Shown: positions 40,182-49,930, counted from the first letter of the stretch. The stretch is 56,231 nt of DNA from an uncultured Verrucomicrobia subdivision 3 bacterium (GCA_903875465.1 CAIQWB010000076.1:1-56231), one strand, 5' to 3'. The notes: generated by a model not told the origin, from the sequence alone. Numbers and translations are program-made.

Positions 40182-43100
40182 TTGGCGTTCCCAAGCTGTC
40201 TGGTTGGAACATTTTGGGCTGGGATCCGGTCCATTGCTAGCGTGATTTCCTTGAATCCAAGTTCGGTGGGGTGCCCATGGTGCAGCGGTCGCTGGCTGAC
40301 CGCCGTACTGGCCACGCTCATGGCCGGATGGCTGGTGGTGCCGGCCGCTTGGGGGCGGGCGGATTATCTGGCGGACGTCTGGACGGCGGACAATGGTTTG
40401 CCGAACAGTTCCGTCACGGCCATCACGCAAACGCCGGACGGTTATCTGTGGGTGGGCACCTATAATGGCCTGGTGCGGTTTGACGGTGTGCGGTTTGTCA
40501 CCTTTGACCCCGCCGATGTGCCGGCGCTGGCGCACGCCCGGGTGCGGCGGCTGGCCGTGGATGCCGCAGGGACCCTCTATGTCAACACTTATGACGGTTC
40601 CCTGACCTCCTTTCGCAACGGCGTTTTCACGCGGGAATGGACTGGACGCGAGGGGAAGGATCCGGATGTGGACCTGGTGTCCTCGGCCAATGGGGTGGTC
40701 ACGTTTTTGTTGCATCGCGGCTCGTTGCGTCAGCGGCCCATGACGGCAGATCCCGGTTCGGGGTGGAAGGATGTGCTGCCGCCGGATCGCGCCGTGGGGG
40801 CCCTGGCCCTGGCGGACGCGGCCGGCACCATCTGGTATCGGGGTTTGGAGGGCGCCTTGTGGCGGCTGACTGACGGGCAGTTTGAGTCGCACCCGGTGGA
40901 GGAGGGACTGGGGGATGCCCAAGTGCAATGCCTGGCCACCGATGCGGCCGGTCATTTGTGGCTGGGTACTGACCAGGGCCTGCTGCGGCGGTCCGGCCGC
41001 CGTTTCGAATCCGTTACGCCGACCAATGGCGGACCAGTATCGGCGGCGGCCCTGGCAGTGAATGCGGATGGCTCTTATTGGACGATCGTGAATGGTCGTG
41101 TCCGCGCCGTGCGCGACCGGCAGTGGGCGACTGAGGCCGTGGCGTTGCGCGATGTCTTTGTCGGGGGACTGACCCAGTTGGGAGCCCACGCCGACCATCA
41201 TGGGGGCGTTTGGTTGCATGAATATCAGCGTGGTCTGTTTCATGTGGATGCCCAGGGCCAGGTGCGTCATTTCGACGCGGAACTGGGTTTTCCCGGCGAC
41301 CGCATCAATTGTTTGTTTGAGGATCGGGAAGGCAATTGGTGGGCCGGGCTGGATGCGGGCGGATTGGTACGGTTGCGGGAGCCCCGCTTTCACGCGCCGG
41401 CGGCTGAAGCGGAAACCGCCCCGAAACCGGCGCGGTCGGTATGTGAAGATGCCCAGGGCACCCTTTGGGTGGGTACTTTGGGCAATGGTCTGCAAAGCTG
41501 GCCGGCGGGGGCGGCGGCGGTGGGGCCGGTCATGGCGGGCGATCCTGCCCCCGGCTTTATTTTCTGCGCATATCCCGATGCGGCCGGGCGCTTGTGGGTC
41601 AGCGCGGGCCAGGAGGATTTGTACGTCGTGCAGGCCGGCGCCTGGCGGCGAATCGCCCCCGCCGTCCATGGGGTTAAATGCATTTTGGTGGATCATGCCG
41701 GCCAGGTGTGGGTGGGCACCAAGAATGGGTTGTATACGCAAGCTACTGCCGGTGCCGGGGAGTTTGTGCATCAGGCCAGCCTGGGCCGGAGTGAGGTGCG
41801 GGCGCTCGCGGAGGACGCGGCCGGCCAGGTGTGGGCCGGCACCGGGGAAGGGACGCTCTGCCGGCTGGCCCAGGGCGGCGTGACCGCCTACCACCCGGCG
41901 GAAAATACCGCCGCACCGCAGGCCATCTGGGCCTTGCTGCCCGACGCTGACGGCTCGGTTTGGGTGGGCACCTTCCGGGATGGCTTGTGGCGGTGGCACG
42001 ACGGCCGGTTCACGCATTTTGGCCGGCAGCAGGGCCTGCCGGACAACGTTATTTGCCAGATTCTCGATGACGGGATGGGCTGCCTCTGGCTGGGTTCGCA
42101 CCAAGGTATTTTTCGCGTGGCCAAGGCCGATCTGACCGCCCCGGTGACCGCTGCCGCCGGTTTGATTCCCACCATGGTTTATGGCCGGTCGGATGGCTTG
42201 CCATCGCTGGAATGTTCCGGCGGCTACCAGCCGGCAGCCTGGCGCGGGCAGGATGGCCGGTTGTGGTTCACCACCCTCAAAGGCGCGGTTTCCGTGCAAC
42301 CCCGGGATTTGCAACCCAATTTGCGCCCGCCTTCCGTGATCATCGAGGAACTGCAACTGGATGGCCAGAGCCTGCTTGCCCCGAATGCCGCCGGCCGCCC
42401 GGATGCCAGCCCGCCAAAGCCGCCGGCTGACCGCGCACGGCTGCTGGTAATTCCACCGGGCCGCCACCAGTTTGAATTTTTCTACACCGGCGTCAGTCTG
42501 GTTTCGCCGGACCGCGTCAAATTCCGGTATCAAATGGAGGGAGAGGATGCCGGCTGGGTGGAGGCCGGCGGCCAGCGCAGTGTCAAGTATGGCTACCTCG
42601 CGCCCGGTCCGCACCGCTTTCACGTCATCGCCGGCAACAGTGACGGCCAGTGGAACCTGACGGGCGACACCCTGGTGCTGCAAGTGGAGCCGTATATTTA
42701 CGAAACGGGCTGGTTCAGGGGGCTCGCGGCCCTGCTGGTCATCGGCGGTGTCTCCGGTTTCCTGCGGCACACCGCCACCCGGCGCTGGCGTCAGAAAATG
42801 GAGCGGCTGGAGCGCCAGCACGAACTGGAGCGCGAACGTATGCGCATTGCAAAGGACATTCATGATGACCTCGGCGCCAGCCTCACCCTCATTGCCGTCC
42901 TGGGTGACCTGGCGCAAAAAGAAAAAACCACCGACCGCCTTGAAAAAATGTCCGGGCTGGCGCGCACGGCCGTCAAATCCCTGGATGAAATCGTCTGGGC
43001 GGTGAACCCGCGCAACGACACGCTGGCCCACTTGATTGATTACGCCGGCCAGTTTGCCACCGATTATTTGCGCGATGCCGGCATCCGCTGCCTGCTCGAT

Positions 43101-43424
43101 TTTCCCGAGCAATCCCCCGGGCGCGAAGTGCCGGCCAATGTCCGGCACAATCTCTTTCTCGTGGTGAAAGAGGCCCTGCAAAACATCGTGAAACACGCCC
43201 GGGCCACGGAGGTCTGGCTGCGCATCACCGCCACCAGCGAAAGCCTGCGCATCGTGGTGGAGGATAATGGCTGCGGCTTCACCCGGCCGCCGGAGAACGC
43301 CCTGGCCGATGGGCTGCGCAACATCCGCCAGCGCCTCGAGGAAATCGGGGGTCATTGTGAGATTCAGAGCCGCCCCGGGTCCGGTACCATCATCACCATC
43401 GCCCTCGCCTGGCCCCCAGCCTGA
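40182..43424 (+). CDS. Beta-propeller sensor histidine kinase (HisKA_3 type)
   Basis: The roughly 1080-aa protein (TTG 40182; GTG 40242 is another start) has a signal segment (WLTAVLATLMAGWLVVPAAW). Two seven-bladed Reg_prop propellers follow, with blades such as GYLWVGTYNGLVRFDG, GHLWLGTDQGLL, GTLWVGTLGNGLQSW and GSVWVGTFRDGLWRW. Next come a Y_Y_Y domain near 770-840, one membrane span (WFRGLAALLVIGGVSGFL), a HisKA_3 dimerisation domain with His894 (AKDIHDDLGASLTLI) and HATPase (VVKEALQNIVKHAR, VEDNGCGF). It lacks the receiver and AraC domains of Bacteroidota hybrid systems. The NarL-type regulator 72 bases downstream is the likely partner. The ligand is probably an extracellular glycan or its breakdown product (inference). 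Confidence 0.93.
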   Translation: MAFPSCLVGTFWAGIRSIASVISLNPSSVGCPWCSGRWLTAVLATLMAGWLVVPAAWGRADYLADVWTADNGLPNSSVTAITQTPDGYLWVGTYNGLVRFDGVRFVTFDPADVPALAHARVRRLAVDAAGTLYVNTYDGSLTSFRNGVFTREWTGREGKDPDVDLVSSANGVVTFLLHRGSLRQRPMTADPGSGWKDVLPPDRAVGALALADAAGTIWYRGLEGALWRLTDGQFESHPVEEGLGDAQVQCLATDAAGHLWLGTDQGLLRRSGRRFESVTPTNGGPVSAAALAVNADGSYWTIVNGRVRAVRDRQWATEAVALRDVFVGGLTQLGAHADHHGGVWLHEYQRGLFHVDAQGQVRHFDAELGFPGDRINCLFEDREGNWWAGLDAGGLVRLREPRFHAPAAEAETAPKPARSVCEDAQGTLWVGTLGNGLQSWPAGAAAVGPVMAGDPAPGFIFCAYPDAAGRLWVSAGQEDLYVVQAGAWRRIAPAVHGVKCILVDHAGQVWVGTKNGLYTQATAGAGEFVHQASLGRSEVRALAEDAAGQVWAGTGEGTLCRLAQGGVTAYHPAENTAAPQAIWALLPDADGSVWVGTFRDGLWRWHDGRFTHFGRQQGLPDNVICQILDDGMGCLWLGSHQGIFRVAKADLTAPVTAAAGLIPTMVYGRSDGLPSLECSGGYQPAAWRGQDGRLWFTTLKGAVSVQPRDLQPNLRPPSVIIEELQLDGQSLLAPNAAGRPDASPPKPPADRARLLVIPPGRHQFEFFYTGVSLVSPDRVKFRYQMEGEDAGWVEAGGQRSVKYGYLAPGPHRFHVIAGNSDGQWNLTGDTLVLQVEPYIYETGWFRGLAALLVIGGVSGFLRHTATRRWRQKMERLERQHELERERMRIAKDIHDDLGASLTLIAVLGDLAQKEKTTDRLEKMSGLARTAVKSLDEIVWAVNPRNDTLAHLIDYAGQFATDYLRDAGIRCLLDFPEQSPGREVPANVRHNLFLVVKEALQNIVKHARATEVWLRITATSESLRIVVEDNGCGFTRPPENALADGLRNIRQRLEEIGGHCEIQSRPGSGTIITIALAWPPA

Positions 43425-43496
43425 AATGCACCTCATATCTTTATCCGATACCCGGCCGGCCAATCTGACTTAAGCTAAAACCCAGCCCATTACCGC

Positions 43497-44129
43497 ATGA
43501 GTATCAAAATTGCCATTGTTGAGGACCAGCATGACATGCGCCAGAGTTTGGTGGAATGGCTCAGCCATTCCGCCGGCTTGCGCTGTGTCGGCGCCCATGC
43601 CTCCGCCGAGGAGGCTTTGCAGCATATCCCCGGGGAAAACCCCGATGTGGTGCTCATGGACATCAACCTCAACGGCATGAGTGGCATTGAATGCGTCTCC
43701 CGCTTGAAGCAAAAGCTTCCCCAAGTGCAGGTGCTCATGCTCACCACCTATGAAGATGGCGACACCATTTTTGATTCCCTCCGGGCCGGGGCCAACGGCT
43801 ACCTCCTCAAGAACATGCCCCAGGCCGAACTCGTCCAAGCCGTCGAACAGGTGCATTCTGGCGGGGCGCCCATGTCCTTGCAAATCGCCCGCAAAGTCAT
43901 CAACCATTTTCACCGGGACACCCGGCCCGCCTCGGAATTGGAAAAGCTGACCGCCCGCGAGCTGGAAATCCTGCGCCTGCTGGCCAAGGGCTATATGTAC
44001 AAGGAAATCGCGGATCAACTCACCATCAGCATGAGCACCGTCCGCACCCATGTGAGTGCCATCTACGAAAAACTCCATGTCCAGTCCCGCACCGCCGCGG
44101 CCATGAAGCTGGTGGGCCGGGAGGAGTGA
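43497..44129 (+). CDS. NarL/LuxR-family response regulator
   Basis: The 210-aa protein has a receiver domain with acidic pocket VEDQHD, phosphoacceptor Asp55 (VVLMDINLNGMSG), Thr in MLTTYEDGD and Lys in GYLLKNMP, then a LuxR-type HTH: LTARELEILRLLAKGYMYKE, IADQLTISMSTVRTHVSAIY and KLHVQSRTAA. HisKA_3 kinases pair with this class, so the propeller kinase upstream is its natural partner. No recognisable terminator follows. Confidence 0.94.
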   Translation: MSIKIAIVEDQHDMRQSLVEWLSHSAGLRCVGAHASAEEALQHIPGENPDVVLMDINLNGMSGIECVSRLKQKLPQVQVLMLTTYEDGDTIFDSLRAGANGYLLKNMPQAELVQAVEQVHSGGAPMSLQIARKVINHFHRDTRPASELEKLTARELEILRLLAKGYMYKEIADQLTISMSTVRTHVSAIYEKLHVQSRTAAAMKLVGREE

Positions 44130-44262
44130 GCGCCAAACTCCAAAATTCTGGGCAGTGCCCACGGGTTGACGAGCCATGACGGAGTTCTGTTATTTGCGGT
44201 TGTAACCAATTTATAATAAATAGGTTGCAATTGTTGCGGGTGGTCTTGGCGGGGTTGGCGGT

Positions 44263-44289
44263 GCTTGACAAGGCTTGACAAGGCTTGAC
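44263..44289. repeat. Decamer tandem repeat, unit GCTTGACAAG
   Basis: There are 2.7 copies of a 10-base unit in direct tandem with no mismatch. The unit contains TTGACA, so it repeats a -35-like box every helical turn, but no -10 follows. Confidence 0.75.
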
Positions 44290-44507
44290 GCCGCCGGTGT
44301 TTTCCCAGGTCAGCGGTTGGTACCTGCCCGGGTTGGCAGGGCGATGCCAGTCGCCTAGGTCCAAAATCCAGCCTCGCTCCCACCCGCTCGGTGATTTGCA
44401 ACTTTGACTGGCCATGATTCACATTGATTTCCCGCGTTTTTGACCCGCGACGGCCGCCCGGGCAAACCCAATTGAGGCAGGACAGCCGTTCCTGGCACCT
44501 TGCGAAA

Positions 44508-44534
44508 GGCACGATTAGGCACGATTAGGCACGA
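44508..44534. repeat. Decamer tandem repeat, unit GGCACGATTA
   Basis: There are 2.7 copies of a different 10-base unit in direct tandem without mismatch, followed by a related GGCACGAGG at 44542. It has the same unit length and copy number as the array at 44263. Confidence 0.75.
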
Positions 44535-44804
44535 GTCTCGGGGCACGAGGCGCTGGAGGGGAGACCCCTGGCTGAATTTGAGGTTCCCCAGACCAGCGAG
44601 GGGTGGATTTAATTTTTTGGTCGGACTTGGCTGGACTGACTGGGATTTGGTTGGGGGCGCGCACGGCTGCGGCAGGCAATTATTCATTTAGCAACCATGT
44701 CAAAGAACAAGGGAACCACCTTATTACAACTCTAAAGAGTAGTATAAAGCTGGGTTAGGAATTGTCAAGCGAGGGCAGGGAAACCGAAAATGGCAATCCT
44801 GGGA

Positions 44805-46028
44805 TCAAACCTGCCGATTTGCCACCAGTGGTAATTCAAACCAAAAGGTGCTGCCCTGGCCCGGTTCGCTCGCCACGCCAATGACGCCGCCATGGGCCTC
44901 AATGGCCAGTTTGCAAAAGGCCAGGCCCAATCCGGTTCCAGCTTTGCGCCGGGGGCCGGATAATTGGACAAATTTATCAAATATTTTTTCCCGATCCGCC
45001 GCAGAAATGCCCTCGCTCCGGTCCGTCACGGTGACGCGGGCCACCTGGCCGGGCGCGGTGATGGCCACCTGAACCAGTTCGTTGGGCCGGGAAAACTTCA
45101 AGGCATTTTCGACCAGATTAACGATCACCCGTTTGATTAATTCGCGGTCGGCCACCACCACCACCGGCAACGACGCAGTGAGCACCACCCGGCCGGGGAG
45201 GTCCAGTTCCAGTTGCGCATTAATCACACTTTGGATTTCCTCCACGAGATTAAAGGTGCTGCATTCGACGGGCATCTGGCCGGACTCCATGCGGCTGATG
45301 TCGAGCATTTGATCCACCATGGACATGAGGTTGGCGGCGTTCCGTTCCAAAATGGTCAGCGTGCGGCGGGCCGGTTCGGTGGGGTGGGGAAGCTGTGCGG
45401 CCAGTAACTCCAACGCCACGGAGATGGAACCAATCGGGACGCGCATGTCGTGCGCGATCATGTGGGTGAGGCTGTCGCGCAACTGTTCCAGCTGGCGGAT
45501 ATGAGCCAGTTGCTCCAGCAGACTGCGTTGCTGCTGGAACAACTGCAACTGCACTTTGACCCGGGCTTTGATTTCGGCGGGTTGCAGCGGTTTGGTAATA
45601 TAATCCACCGCGCCGCAGGCGAAGGCGGCGACAATATTATTGGTGGCGGTGTGGGCGCTGCTAAAAATCACCGGAATACTGGCCAGCGCGGGATTGGCCT
45701 TGAGCCGTTCGCAGACTTCATAGCCATCCATGCCCGGCATGGCGATGTCCAGCAGGATTAAATCCGGGGGATGGGCCATGGCCGCATCCAAGGCGGTTGG
45801 TCCATTGAGGAAGGTGCGCAAATCATAACCCTGGGGGCCGAGAATGGCTTTTAATAGCTCCAGATTCGTGAGGCCATCATCCACCAGCATTATCACGGGT
45901 GGACGAGGTTCTGATGTTGGCAGGGTGGACACGCTTGGGGTTGGCAAAGAAAGAAATGGTTTTAACTGGCGATGCCGATTTGGCCGGACACGGCATGTGT
46001 GGCGAGAATGTTTTCGTCCGGAAAACAC
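44805..46028 (-). CDS. Response regulator-histidine kinase hybrid (REC-HisKA-HATPase)
   Basis: The product (up to 407 aa) is a soluble hybrid with an N-terminal receiver domain (PPVIMLVDDGLTNLELL; Asp94 in LILLDIAMPGMDGYEV; Lys in VDYITKPLQ), a short coiled coil, HisKA with His193 (LTHMIAHDMRVPIGSI), and HATPase with N box IVNLVENALKFS and G2 box GTGLGLAF. The G1 box reads DRSEGI instead of DxGxGI: the first glycine has become serine. The start is uncertain; the domain begins near residue 41, and a GTG at 45932 is an alternative. Receiver-first kinases take a phosphoryl group from another protein, perhaps in a relay with the NarL-type regulator upstream. Confidence 0.88.
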   Translation of the reverse strand: MFSGRKHSRHTCRVRPNRHRQLKPFLSLPTPSVSTLPTSEPRPPVIMLVDDGLTNLELLKAILGPQGYDLRTFLNGPTALDAAMAHPPDLILLDIAMPGMDGYEVCERLKANPALASIPVIFSSAHTATNNIVAAFACGAVDYITKPLQPAEIKARVKVQLQLFQQQRSLLEQLAHIRQLEQLRDSLTHMIAHDMRVPIGSISVALELLAAQLPHPTEPARRTLTILERNAANLMSMVDQMLDISRMESGQMPVECSTFNLVEEIQSVINAQLELDLPGRVVLTASLPVVVVADRELIKRVIVNLVENALKFSRPNELVQVAITAPGQVARVTVTDRSEGISAADREKIFDKFVQLSGPRRKAGTGLGLAFCKLAIEAHGGVIGVASEPGQGSTFWFELPLVANRQV

Positions 46029-46097
46029 ATGGTTCCACCGTTCTCAGGCGCATGGGTTGGTTCGGTCATAGCGGTATCAATCCTAATTACGCCAGTC

Positions 46098-46127
46098 ATA
46101 GTGCTTAAAGGAAGTGATGCGTGTCAA
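46098..46127 (-). promoter_or_regulatory. Possible promoter of the hybrid kinase gene
   Basis: On the minus strand a perfect TTGACA (46127-46122) is followed after 18 bases by CACTAT, a weak -10. It is the only candidate in the 244 bases between the two regulator genes. Confidence 0.25.
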
Positions 46128-46272
46128 CTGTAACACTGGGTTGACCCTGGTTGTGGTCGCATCAACCCAGCCAAGCGATTGCGTGCCAATAAACCGGCGA
46201 CTTTCCGCGAAAACAATTTGAGGCAGCGCCTCCGAGCGGGGCCGCGCGCTGGAGCAGGGCGCCGCTGGCAGG

Positions 46273-46920
46273 TCATTTTTTGCGCATTTGAAAATATTTG
46301 GCCACGGTTTCCCCGCGGGACCGCGTATGCAGTTTGGCATAAATGCGGCGGATGTAAGTGCGCACGGTTTCAAAGCTGACATCCAACTCACCGGCAATCT
46401 GCTTGGCCGCAAGGCCCCGGGCTAGTTTTTCCAGCACCTGCAATTCCCGGTGCGAGAGGGTTTCCTCCTCCTGGGCCGGCTGGTTCGCGGGCTTGGTCCG
46501 GAAGCTGGCGATGATCCGCCAGGCAATTTCACCGGTCATCAAAGCCCCGCCCTGCATGGCTTCCCGCATGGCCTCGAGGAGTTGTTTGGCGGCGGTGTGC
46601 TTGAGCAAATAGCCATTGGCTCCGGCCTTCAAGGCCTCAAAAATGTGCTCGGGCTCGGCGTGACCAGTAAGCATCAAAAGGGGTGCCTCGGGCCAGCGGT
46701 GCTTGATTTGGGCGGCGCAGGCGGTCCCGGAAATTCCGGGCAGGTCAATATCGAGTAGAATCAAGCCCGGCGGGTGGGCGGGCAATTCCCGCAGGGCGGT
46801 CTCCCCATCGGCCCAAAACCGGTCGCAATGAAAATCCGGGGATAGATTAATAAAATTGACGATGACCTCGCGAAAAAGCGGGTCATCTTCGATTACCACC
46901 ACTGAAATTGGAGCGGGCAT
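46273..46920 (-). CDS. NarL/LuxR-family response regulator
   Basis: The 215-aa protein has a receiver domain (VVIEDDPLF, Asp57 in LILLDIDLPGISG, Thr in MLTGHAE, Lys in GYLLKHT) and a LuxR HTH (LSHRELQVLEKLARGLAAKQ, IAGELDVSFETVRTYIRRIY and AKLHTRSRGETV). No kinase is directly linked; the hybrid kinase 244 bases downstream on the same strand is the nearest candidate. Confidence 0.93.
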   Translation of the reverse strand: MPAPISVVVIEDDPLFREVIVNFINLSPDFHCDRFWADGETALRELPAHPPGLILLDIDLPGISGTACAAQIKHRWPEAPLLMLTGHAEPEHIFEALKAGANGYLLKHTAAKQLLEAMREAMQGGALMTGEIAWRIIASFRTKPANQPAQEEETLSHRELQVLEKLARGLAAKQIAGELDVSFETVRTYIRRIYAKLHTRSRGETVAKYFQMRKK

Positions 46921-46976
46921 CCGGTTTTACTCCGCTGAGTATAAGCTGGAATGCCTCAAATTACAAAAAATTCTTC

Positions 46977-48338
46977 TCAACAGCCACTTACCTGGGCAAA
47001 AGCCGCATCCAGGACCTCCAGCACAAAGTCGGCATCGGCTTGGGTAATCACCATGGGCGGGGCGAAGCGGATGGTTTGGCCCCATAAGCCGCCTTTGCCC
47101 AGCAAGAGGCCCATTTCCCGGGCGGCTTCCAGCACGGCGGCGCATTCCGCTTTTGCGGGCGTCTTGGCGACCCGGTCTTTGACCAATTCAATGCCCAGAA
47201 GCAGGCCCTGGCCCCGGACATCGCCAATCAGGGGGTGTTTCCCTTTCAGTTTCTCAAAGCCCGCCTTGAGGTGGTTGCCTAGTTCCAAGGAATGCGCCTG
47301 CAACCCTTCCGTTTCGATCACTTCCAACACGGCTTTACCCATCGCGCTCACGACCGGGTTGCCCCCAAAGGTATTGAAATGAACTTTGCCGGTGAGGGTG
47401 GCCGCGATTTTGGCCGTGGTGACCACGGCGGCCAGCGGCGCCCCGTTGCCAATGCCTTTGGCCATGGTCACGATGTCGGGAATGACCCCATGGGTTTCAA
47501 AGCCCCAAAAATGGGTGCCCAACCGGCCAAAGCCAGTTTGGACCTCGTCGGCGATGCAAACCCCGCCCGCCGCCCGCACATGGCCGTAGGCGGCGTGCAG
47601 ATACCCCTCGGGAAATTCCACAAACCCGCCCACGCCCTGGATGGATTCCGCGATGAAGCCGGCGACTTTGCCGGAAGTGGCGTAATCGATCACCGATTTC
47701 ACATCGTCCGCGTATTTATGGCCGGCTTGGGCATCATCATAACCAAACGGTCCACGGTAAGGGTAGGGGGCGAGGGCATGATGCACCCCGAAACTGTGCG
47801 GCACATTAAATTTCCAGGAACTATGCGCGGTGACGGCCATGCCCGAGGCATTGCCGCCATGGTAGGCGTTGCGCAGGGCGATGAGGTCATAATTGCCGGT
47901 GTAAAGCCGGGCCATCAGCAAGGCCAGGTCGGTGGCCTCCGAGCCGGAGTTGACGAAGTAGCACACCTTGAGGTCGCCGGGCATTTTTGAGGCGAGCTTT
48001 TCCGCGAAGGCACCGATATTGGGGTTGAGATAAATCGTGGTGGAATGCTGGAGTAATTCATTCTGCCGTTGCGCCGCGGCGACGACGTGCGGATGGCAAT
48101 GGCCGACGCTGACGGTGACAATGCCGGCAATCCCATCGAGGTAGCGCTTGCCCGTCTCATCCCAGAGGTACTGCATTTTACCTTCCACCAGCATCAGCGG
48201 TTTTTGGTAGTAAAGGAACAGGCCGGGGCTGAGGAATTGCTGGCGCTGGGCCAGCACCTCGGCGGCACTCGGGCCGGTATAGGGCTGTGGTTGGTGGGAC
48301 GCAGGCGGCAGGAGGGGCATTTTCATGGGCAATAACAT
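46977..48338 (-). CDS. Class III aminotransferase (AGXT2-like)
   Basis: The 453-aa PLP enzyme shows [20 protein letters not shown], the phosphate loop [19 protein letters not shown], the PLP Asp in [14 protein letters not shown] and the Schiff-base Lys294 in [18 protein letters not shown]. The N-terminal half and the [16 protein letters not shown] stretch resemble alanine-glyoxylate aminotransferase 2, which also takes beta-alanine and 3-aminoisobutyrate. It follows an NCS1 nucleobase or hydantoin permease with no gap, so a role at the end of reductive pyrimidine breakdown is plausible, though dihydropyrimidinase genes are not in the window. GABA or acetylornithine aminotransferase are alternatives. 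Confidence 0.87.
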   Translation of the reverse strand: MLLPMKMPLLPPASHQPQPYTGPSAAEVLAQRQQFLSPGLFLYYQKPLMLVEGKMQYLWDETGKRYLDGIAGIVTVSVGHCHPHVVAAAQRQNELLQHSTTIYLNPNIGAFAEKLASKMPGDLKVCYFVNSGSEATDLALLMARLYTGNYDLIALRNAYHGGNASGMAVTAHSSWKFNVPHSFGVHHALAPYPYRGPFGYDDAQAGHKYADDVKSVIDYATSGKVAGFIAESIQGVGGFVEFPEGYLHAAYGHVRAAGGVCIADEVQTGFGRLGTHFWGFETHGVIPDIVTMAKGIGNGAPLAAVVTTAKIAATLTGKVHFNTFGGNPVVSAMGKAVLEVIETEGLQAHSLELGNHLKAGFEKLKGKHPLIGDVRGQGLLLGIELVKDRVAKTPAKAECAAVLEAAREMGLLLGKGGLWGQTIRFAPPMVITQADADFVLEVLDAAFAQVSGC

Positions 48339-49829
48339 TTAAGCGCGGGGAGCGAGGGAGCGCAATCCCAGATACACGGTGAAGGCCACGGCAAATCCGA
48401 CAAACCAGGCATAGCTGTAGAGGCCGGCCAGCAGCGGGGGGATGCTGGTGGAGACCACCCAGTGCACCTGGACTAAAAAACCGGGCAAGCTGGGCAAGAC
48501 TCCGGCGATCAAGGCGGCCAGGGCGACCCAACTGTAGCCAGCGGAGAACTGGTATTCGCCGGCCGGCCGGTACAAGTCCGGCAAATTTAACCGGCAACGC
48601 CGCCAGACGTAATAGTCAGCGATCAAAATACCCCCGATGGGGCCAAGCAGGGCGCTGTAGGCAATCAGCCAGGTGAAAATGTAGCCCGAGGGATCGGCGA
48701 CCAGTTTCCAAGGCATCATGAGGAGGCCAATGGTGGCGGTGATGAAACCGCCGGTGCGAAAGGAAATGCGGCGAGGGGCCAGGTGGGCGAAGTCGTTGGC
48801 GGGACTGACGACGTTGGCGGCAATGTTGGTGGCGAGGGTGGCCACGCACAGAGCCAGCATGGCAATCACAAGGACCACTGGATTGGTAAACCGGGTCAGG
48901 ACATCGACGGGGTCCCACAGGGTTGTGCCATAAATCACGGCGGTGGCGGAAGTCACGGCCACCCCGATGAAGGAGTAGAGCGCCATGGCGAGGGGGAGAC
49001 CGACCGACTGGCCCAAGATCTGGTCGCGCTGGGTTTGGGCATAGCGGGAGAAATCCGGAATGTTCAGGGACAGGGTGGCCCAGAAGCCGACCATGCCGGT
49101 TAACGCCGGGAAAAAGAAGGTCCAGAACTGGCCAGCCTGGGGCTGGCCGGGGGCAAAGGCGGACGGTTGGGACAGGATGGGGCCGAAGCCGCCCGCGCGG
49201 TGCCCTGCCCAAGCCAGCAAGCCCAGGCCGAGCAGGATGAGCAGCGGGGCTTTGAGATTGAGCAGCCAGCGGATGCAATTTATGCCCCGGTGAATGACCA
49301 CGAGGTTGACGCCCCAGAACAAGAGGAAGCACAGGAATTGCAGGCCGGAGATGCCGAGCCAGTTGGTAACGGGACCGGGATGGAGGCCCAGCAGGGTGAG
49401 GCAGATTTTATAAATGGCCGCCCCGCCGATCCAAGTTTGGATGCCAAACCAGCCGCAGGCCACCAGGGCACGGAGCAGGGCAGGGAGATTGGCTCCCCGA
49501 GTGCCGAAGGCGGCGCGGCAATAGACCGGAAAAGGAATGCCGTAACGGGTGCCGGCGTGGGCATTGAGCAGCAGGGGAACCAGAACAATAACGTTGGCCA
49601 GGAAAATCGTGAGGACCGCCTGCCACCAATTCATCCCGCCGCTGATGAGGGAGGAAGCGAGCATGTAGGTGGGGATGCAGGCGGCCATGGAGATCCACAA
49701 CGCCGCGAAGGTGCCGGCGCGCCAATGGCGGCGCGAGGCGGGCACGGGCGCGAGGTCGGCATTGTAGAGCGGGCTGGATTGCAACTCGGCCTGCTCGACC
49801 TCGGAAAACACCGATGGCAACGAACTCAT
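48339..49829 (-). CDS. NCS1-family nucleobase/hydantoin:cation symporter
   Basis: The 496-aa protein has about twelve membrane segments and NCS1 signatures: RRHWRAGTFAALWISMAACI, PTYMLASSLISGGMNWWQAV, HAGTRYGIPFPVYCRAAFG, NIPDFSRYAQTQRDQILGQS and ATNIAANVVSPANDFAHLAP. These match Mhp1/PucI/FurA-type carriers of hydantoin, allantoin, uracil or cytosine coupled to sodium or protons. It is directly joined to the aminotransferase gene, so transport and catabolism of a pyrimidine-derived nitrogen source is the likely theme. Confidence 0.93.
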   Translation of the reverse strand: MSSLPSVFSEVEQAELQSSPLYNADLAPVPASRRHWRAGTFAALWISMAACIPTYMLASSLISGGMNWWQAVLTIFLANVIVLVPLLLNAHAGTRYGIPFPVYCRAAFGTRGANLPALLRALVACGWFGIQTWIGGAAIYKICLTLLGLHPGPVTNWLGISGLQFLCFLLFWGVNLVVIHRGINCIRWLLNLKAPLLILLGLGLLAWAGHRAGGFGPILSQPSAFAPGQPQAGQFWTFFFPALTGMVGFWATLSLNIPDFSRYAQTQRDQILGQSVGLPLAMALYSFIGVAVTSATAVIYGTTLWDPVDVLTRFTNPVVLVIAMLALCVATLATNIAANVVSPANDFAHLAPRRISFRTGGFITATIGLLMMPWKLVADPSGYIFTWLIAYSALLGPIGGILIADYYVWRRCRLNLPDLYRPAGEYQFSAGYSWVALAALIAGVLPSLPGFLVQVHWVVSTSIPPLLAGLYSYAWFVGFAVAFTVYLGLRSLAPRA

Positions 49830-49930
49830 TTTTAAAAATATTCGGGGTCCTTGTTACGAACTGCCCGGGAAGTAAAACCGAGCGCGGGAGGTGAATCAAG
49901 CTTTGCGCAGCCAAAATATGCCAGTTGGAG

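Larger units (their letters stand above)
44130..44804. other. Gene-free convergent gap with decamer repeats
   Basis: There is no credible gene in these 675 bases between two convergent genes; the frames that are open read as low-complexity shadows. It holds an AT-rich patch with an inverted repeat near 44200-44235 (GGTTGTAACC and GGTTGCAA), two separate 10-base tandem arrays (44263-44289 and 44508-44534) and a small palindrome ACTCTAAAGAGT near 44729. No T-run terminator was found for either neighbour. Confidence 0.5.

Noticed and set aside
40119-43463. A 1114-codon open frame on the minus strand opposite the beta-propeller kinase
   Set aside because: It mirrors the kinase gene in a G+C-rich region. 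The translation is Pro/His/Arg-rich without domains, while the plus-strand product has a full set of recognised domains.
44063-44512. A 149-codon minus-strand frame in the gap after the NarL-type regulator
   Set aside because: It overlaps the regulator gene, has no family features, and is rich in Arg, Pro and Gln as expected of a chance frame.
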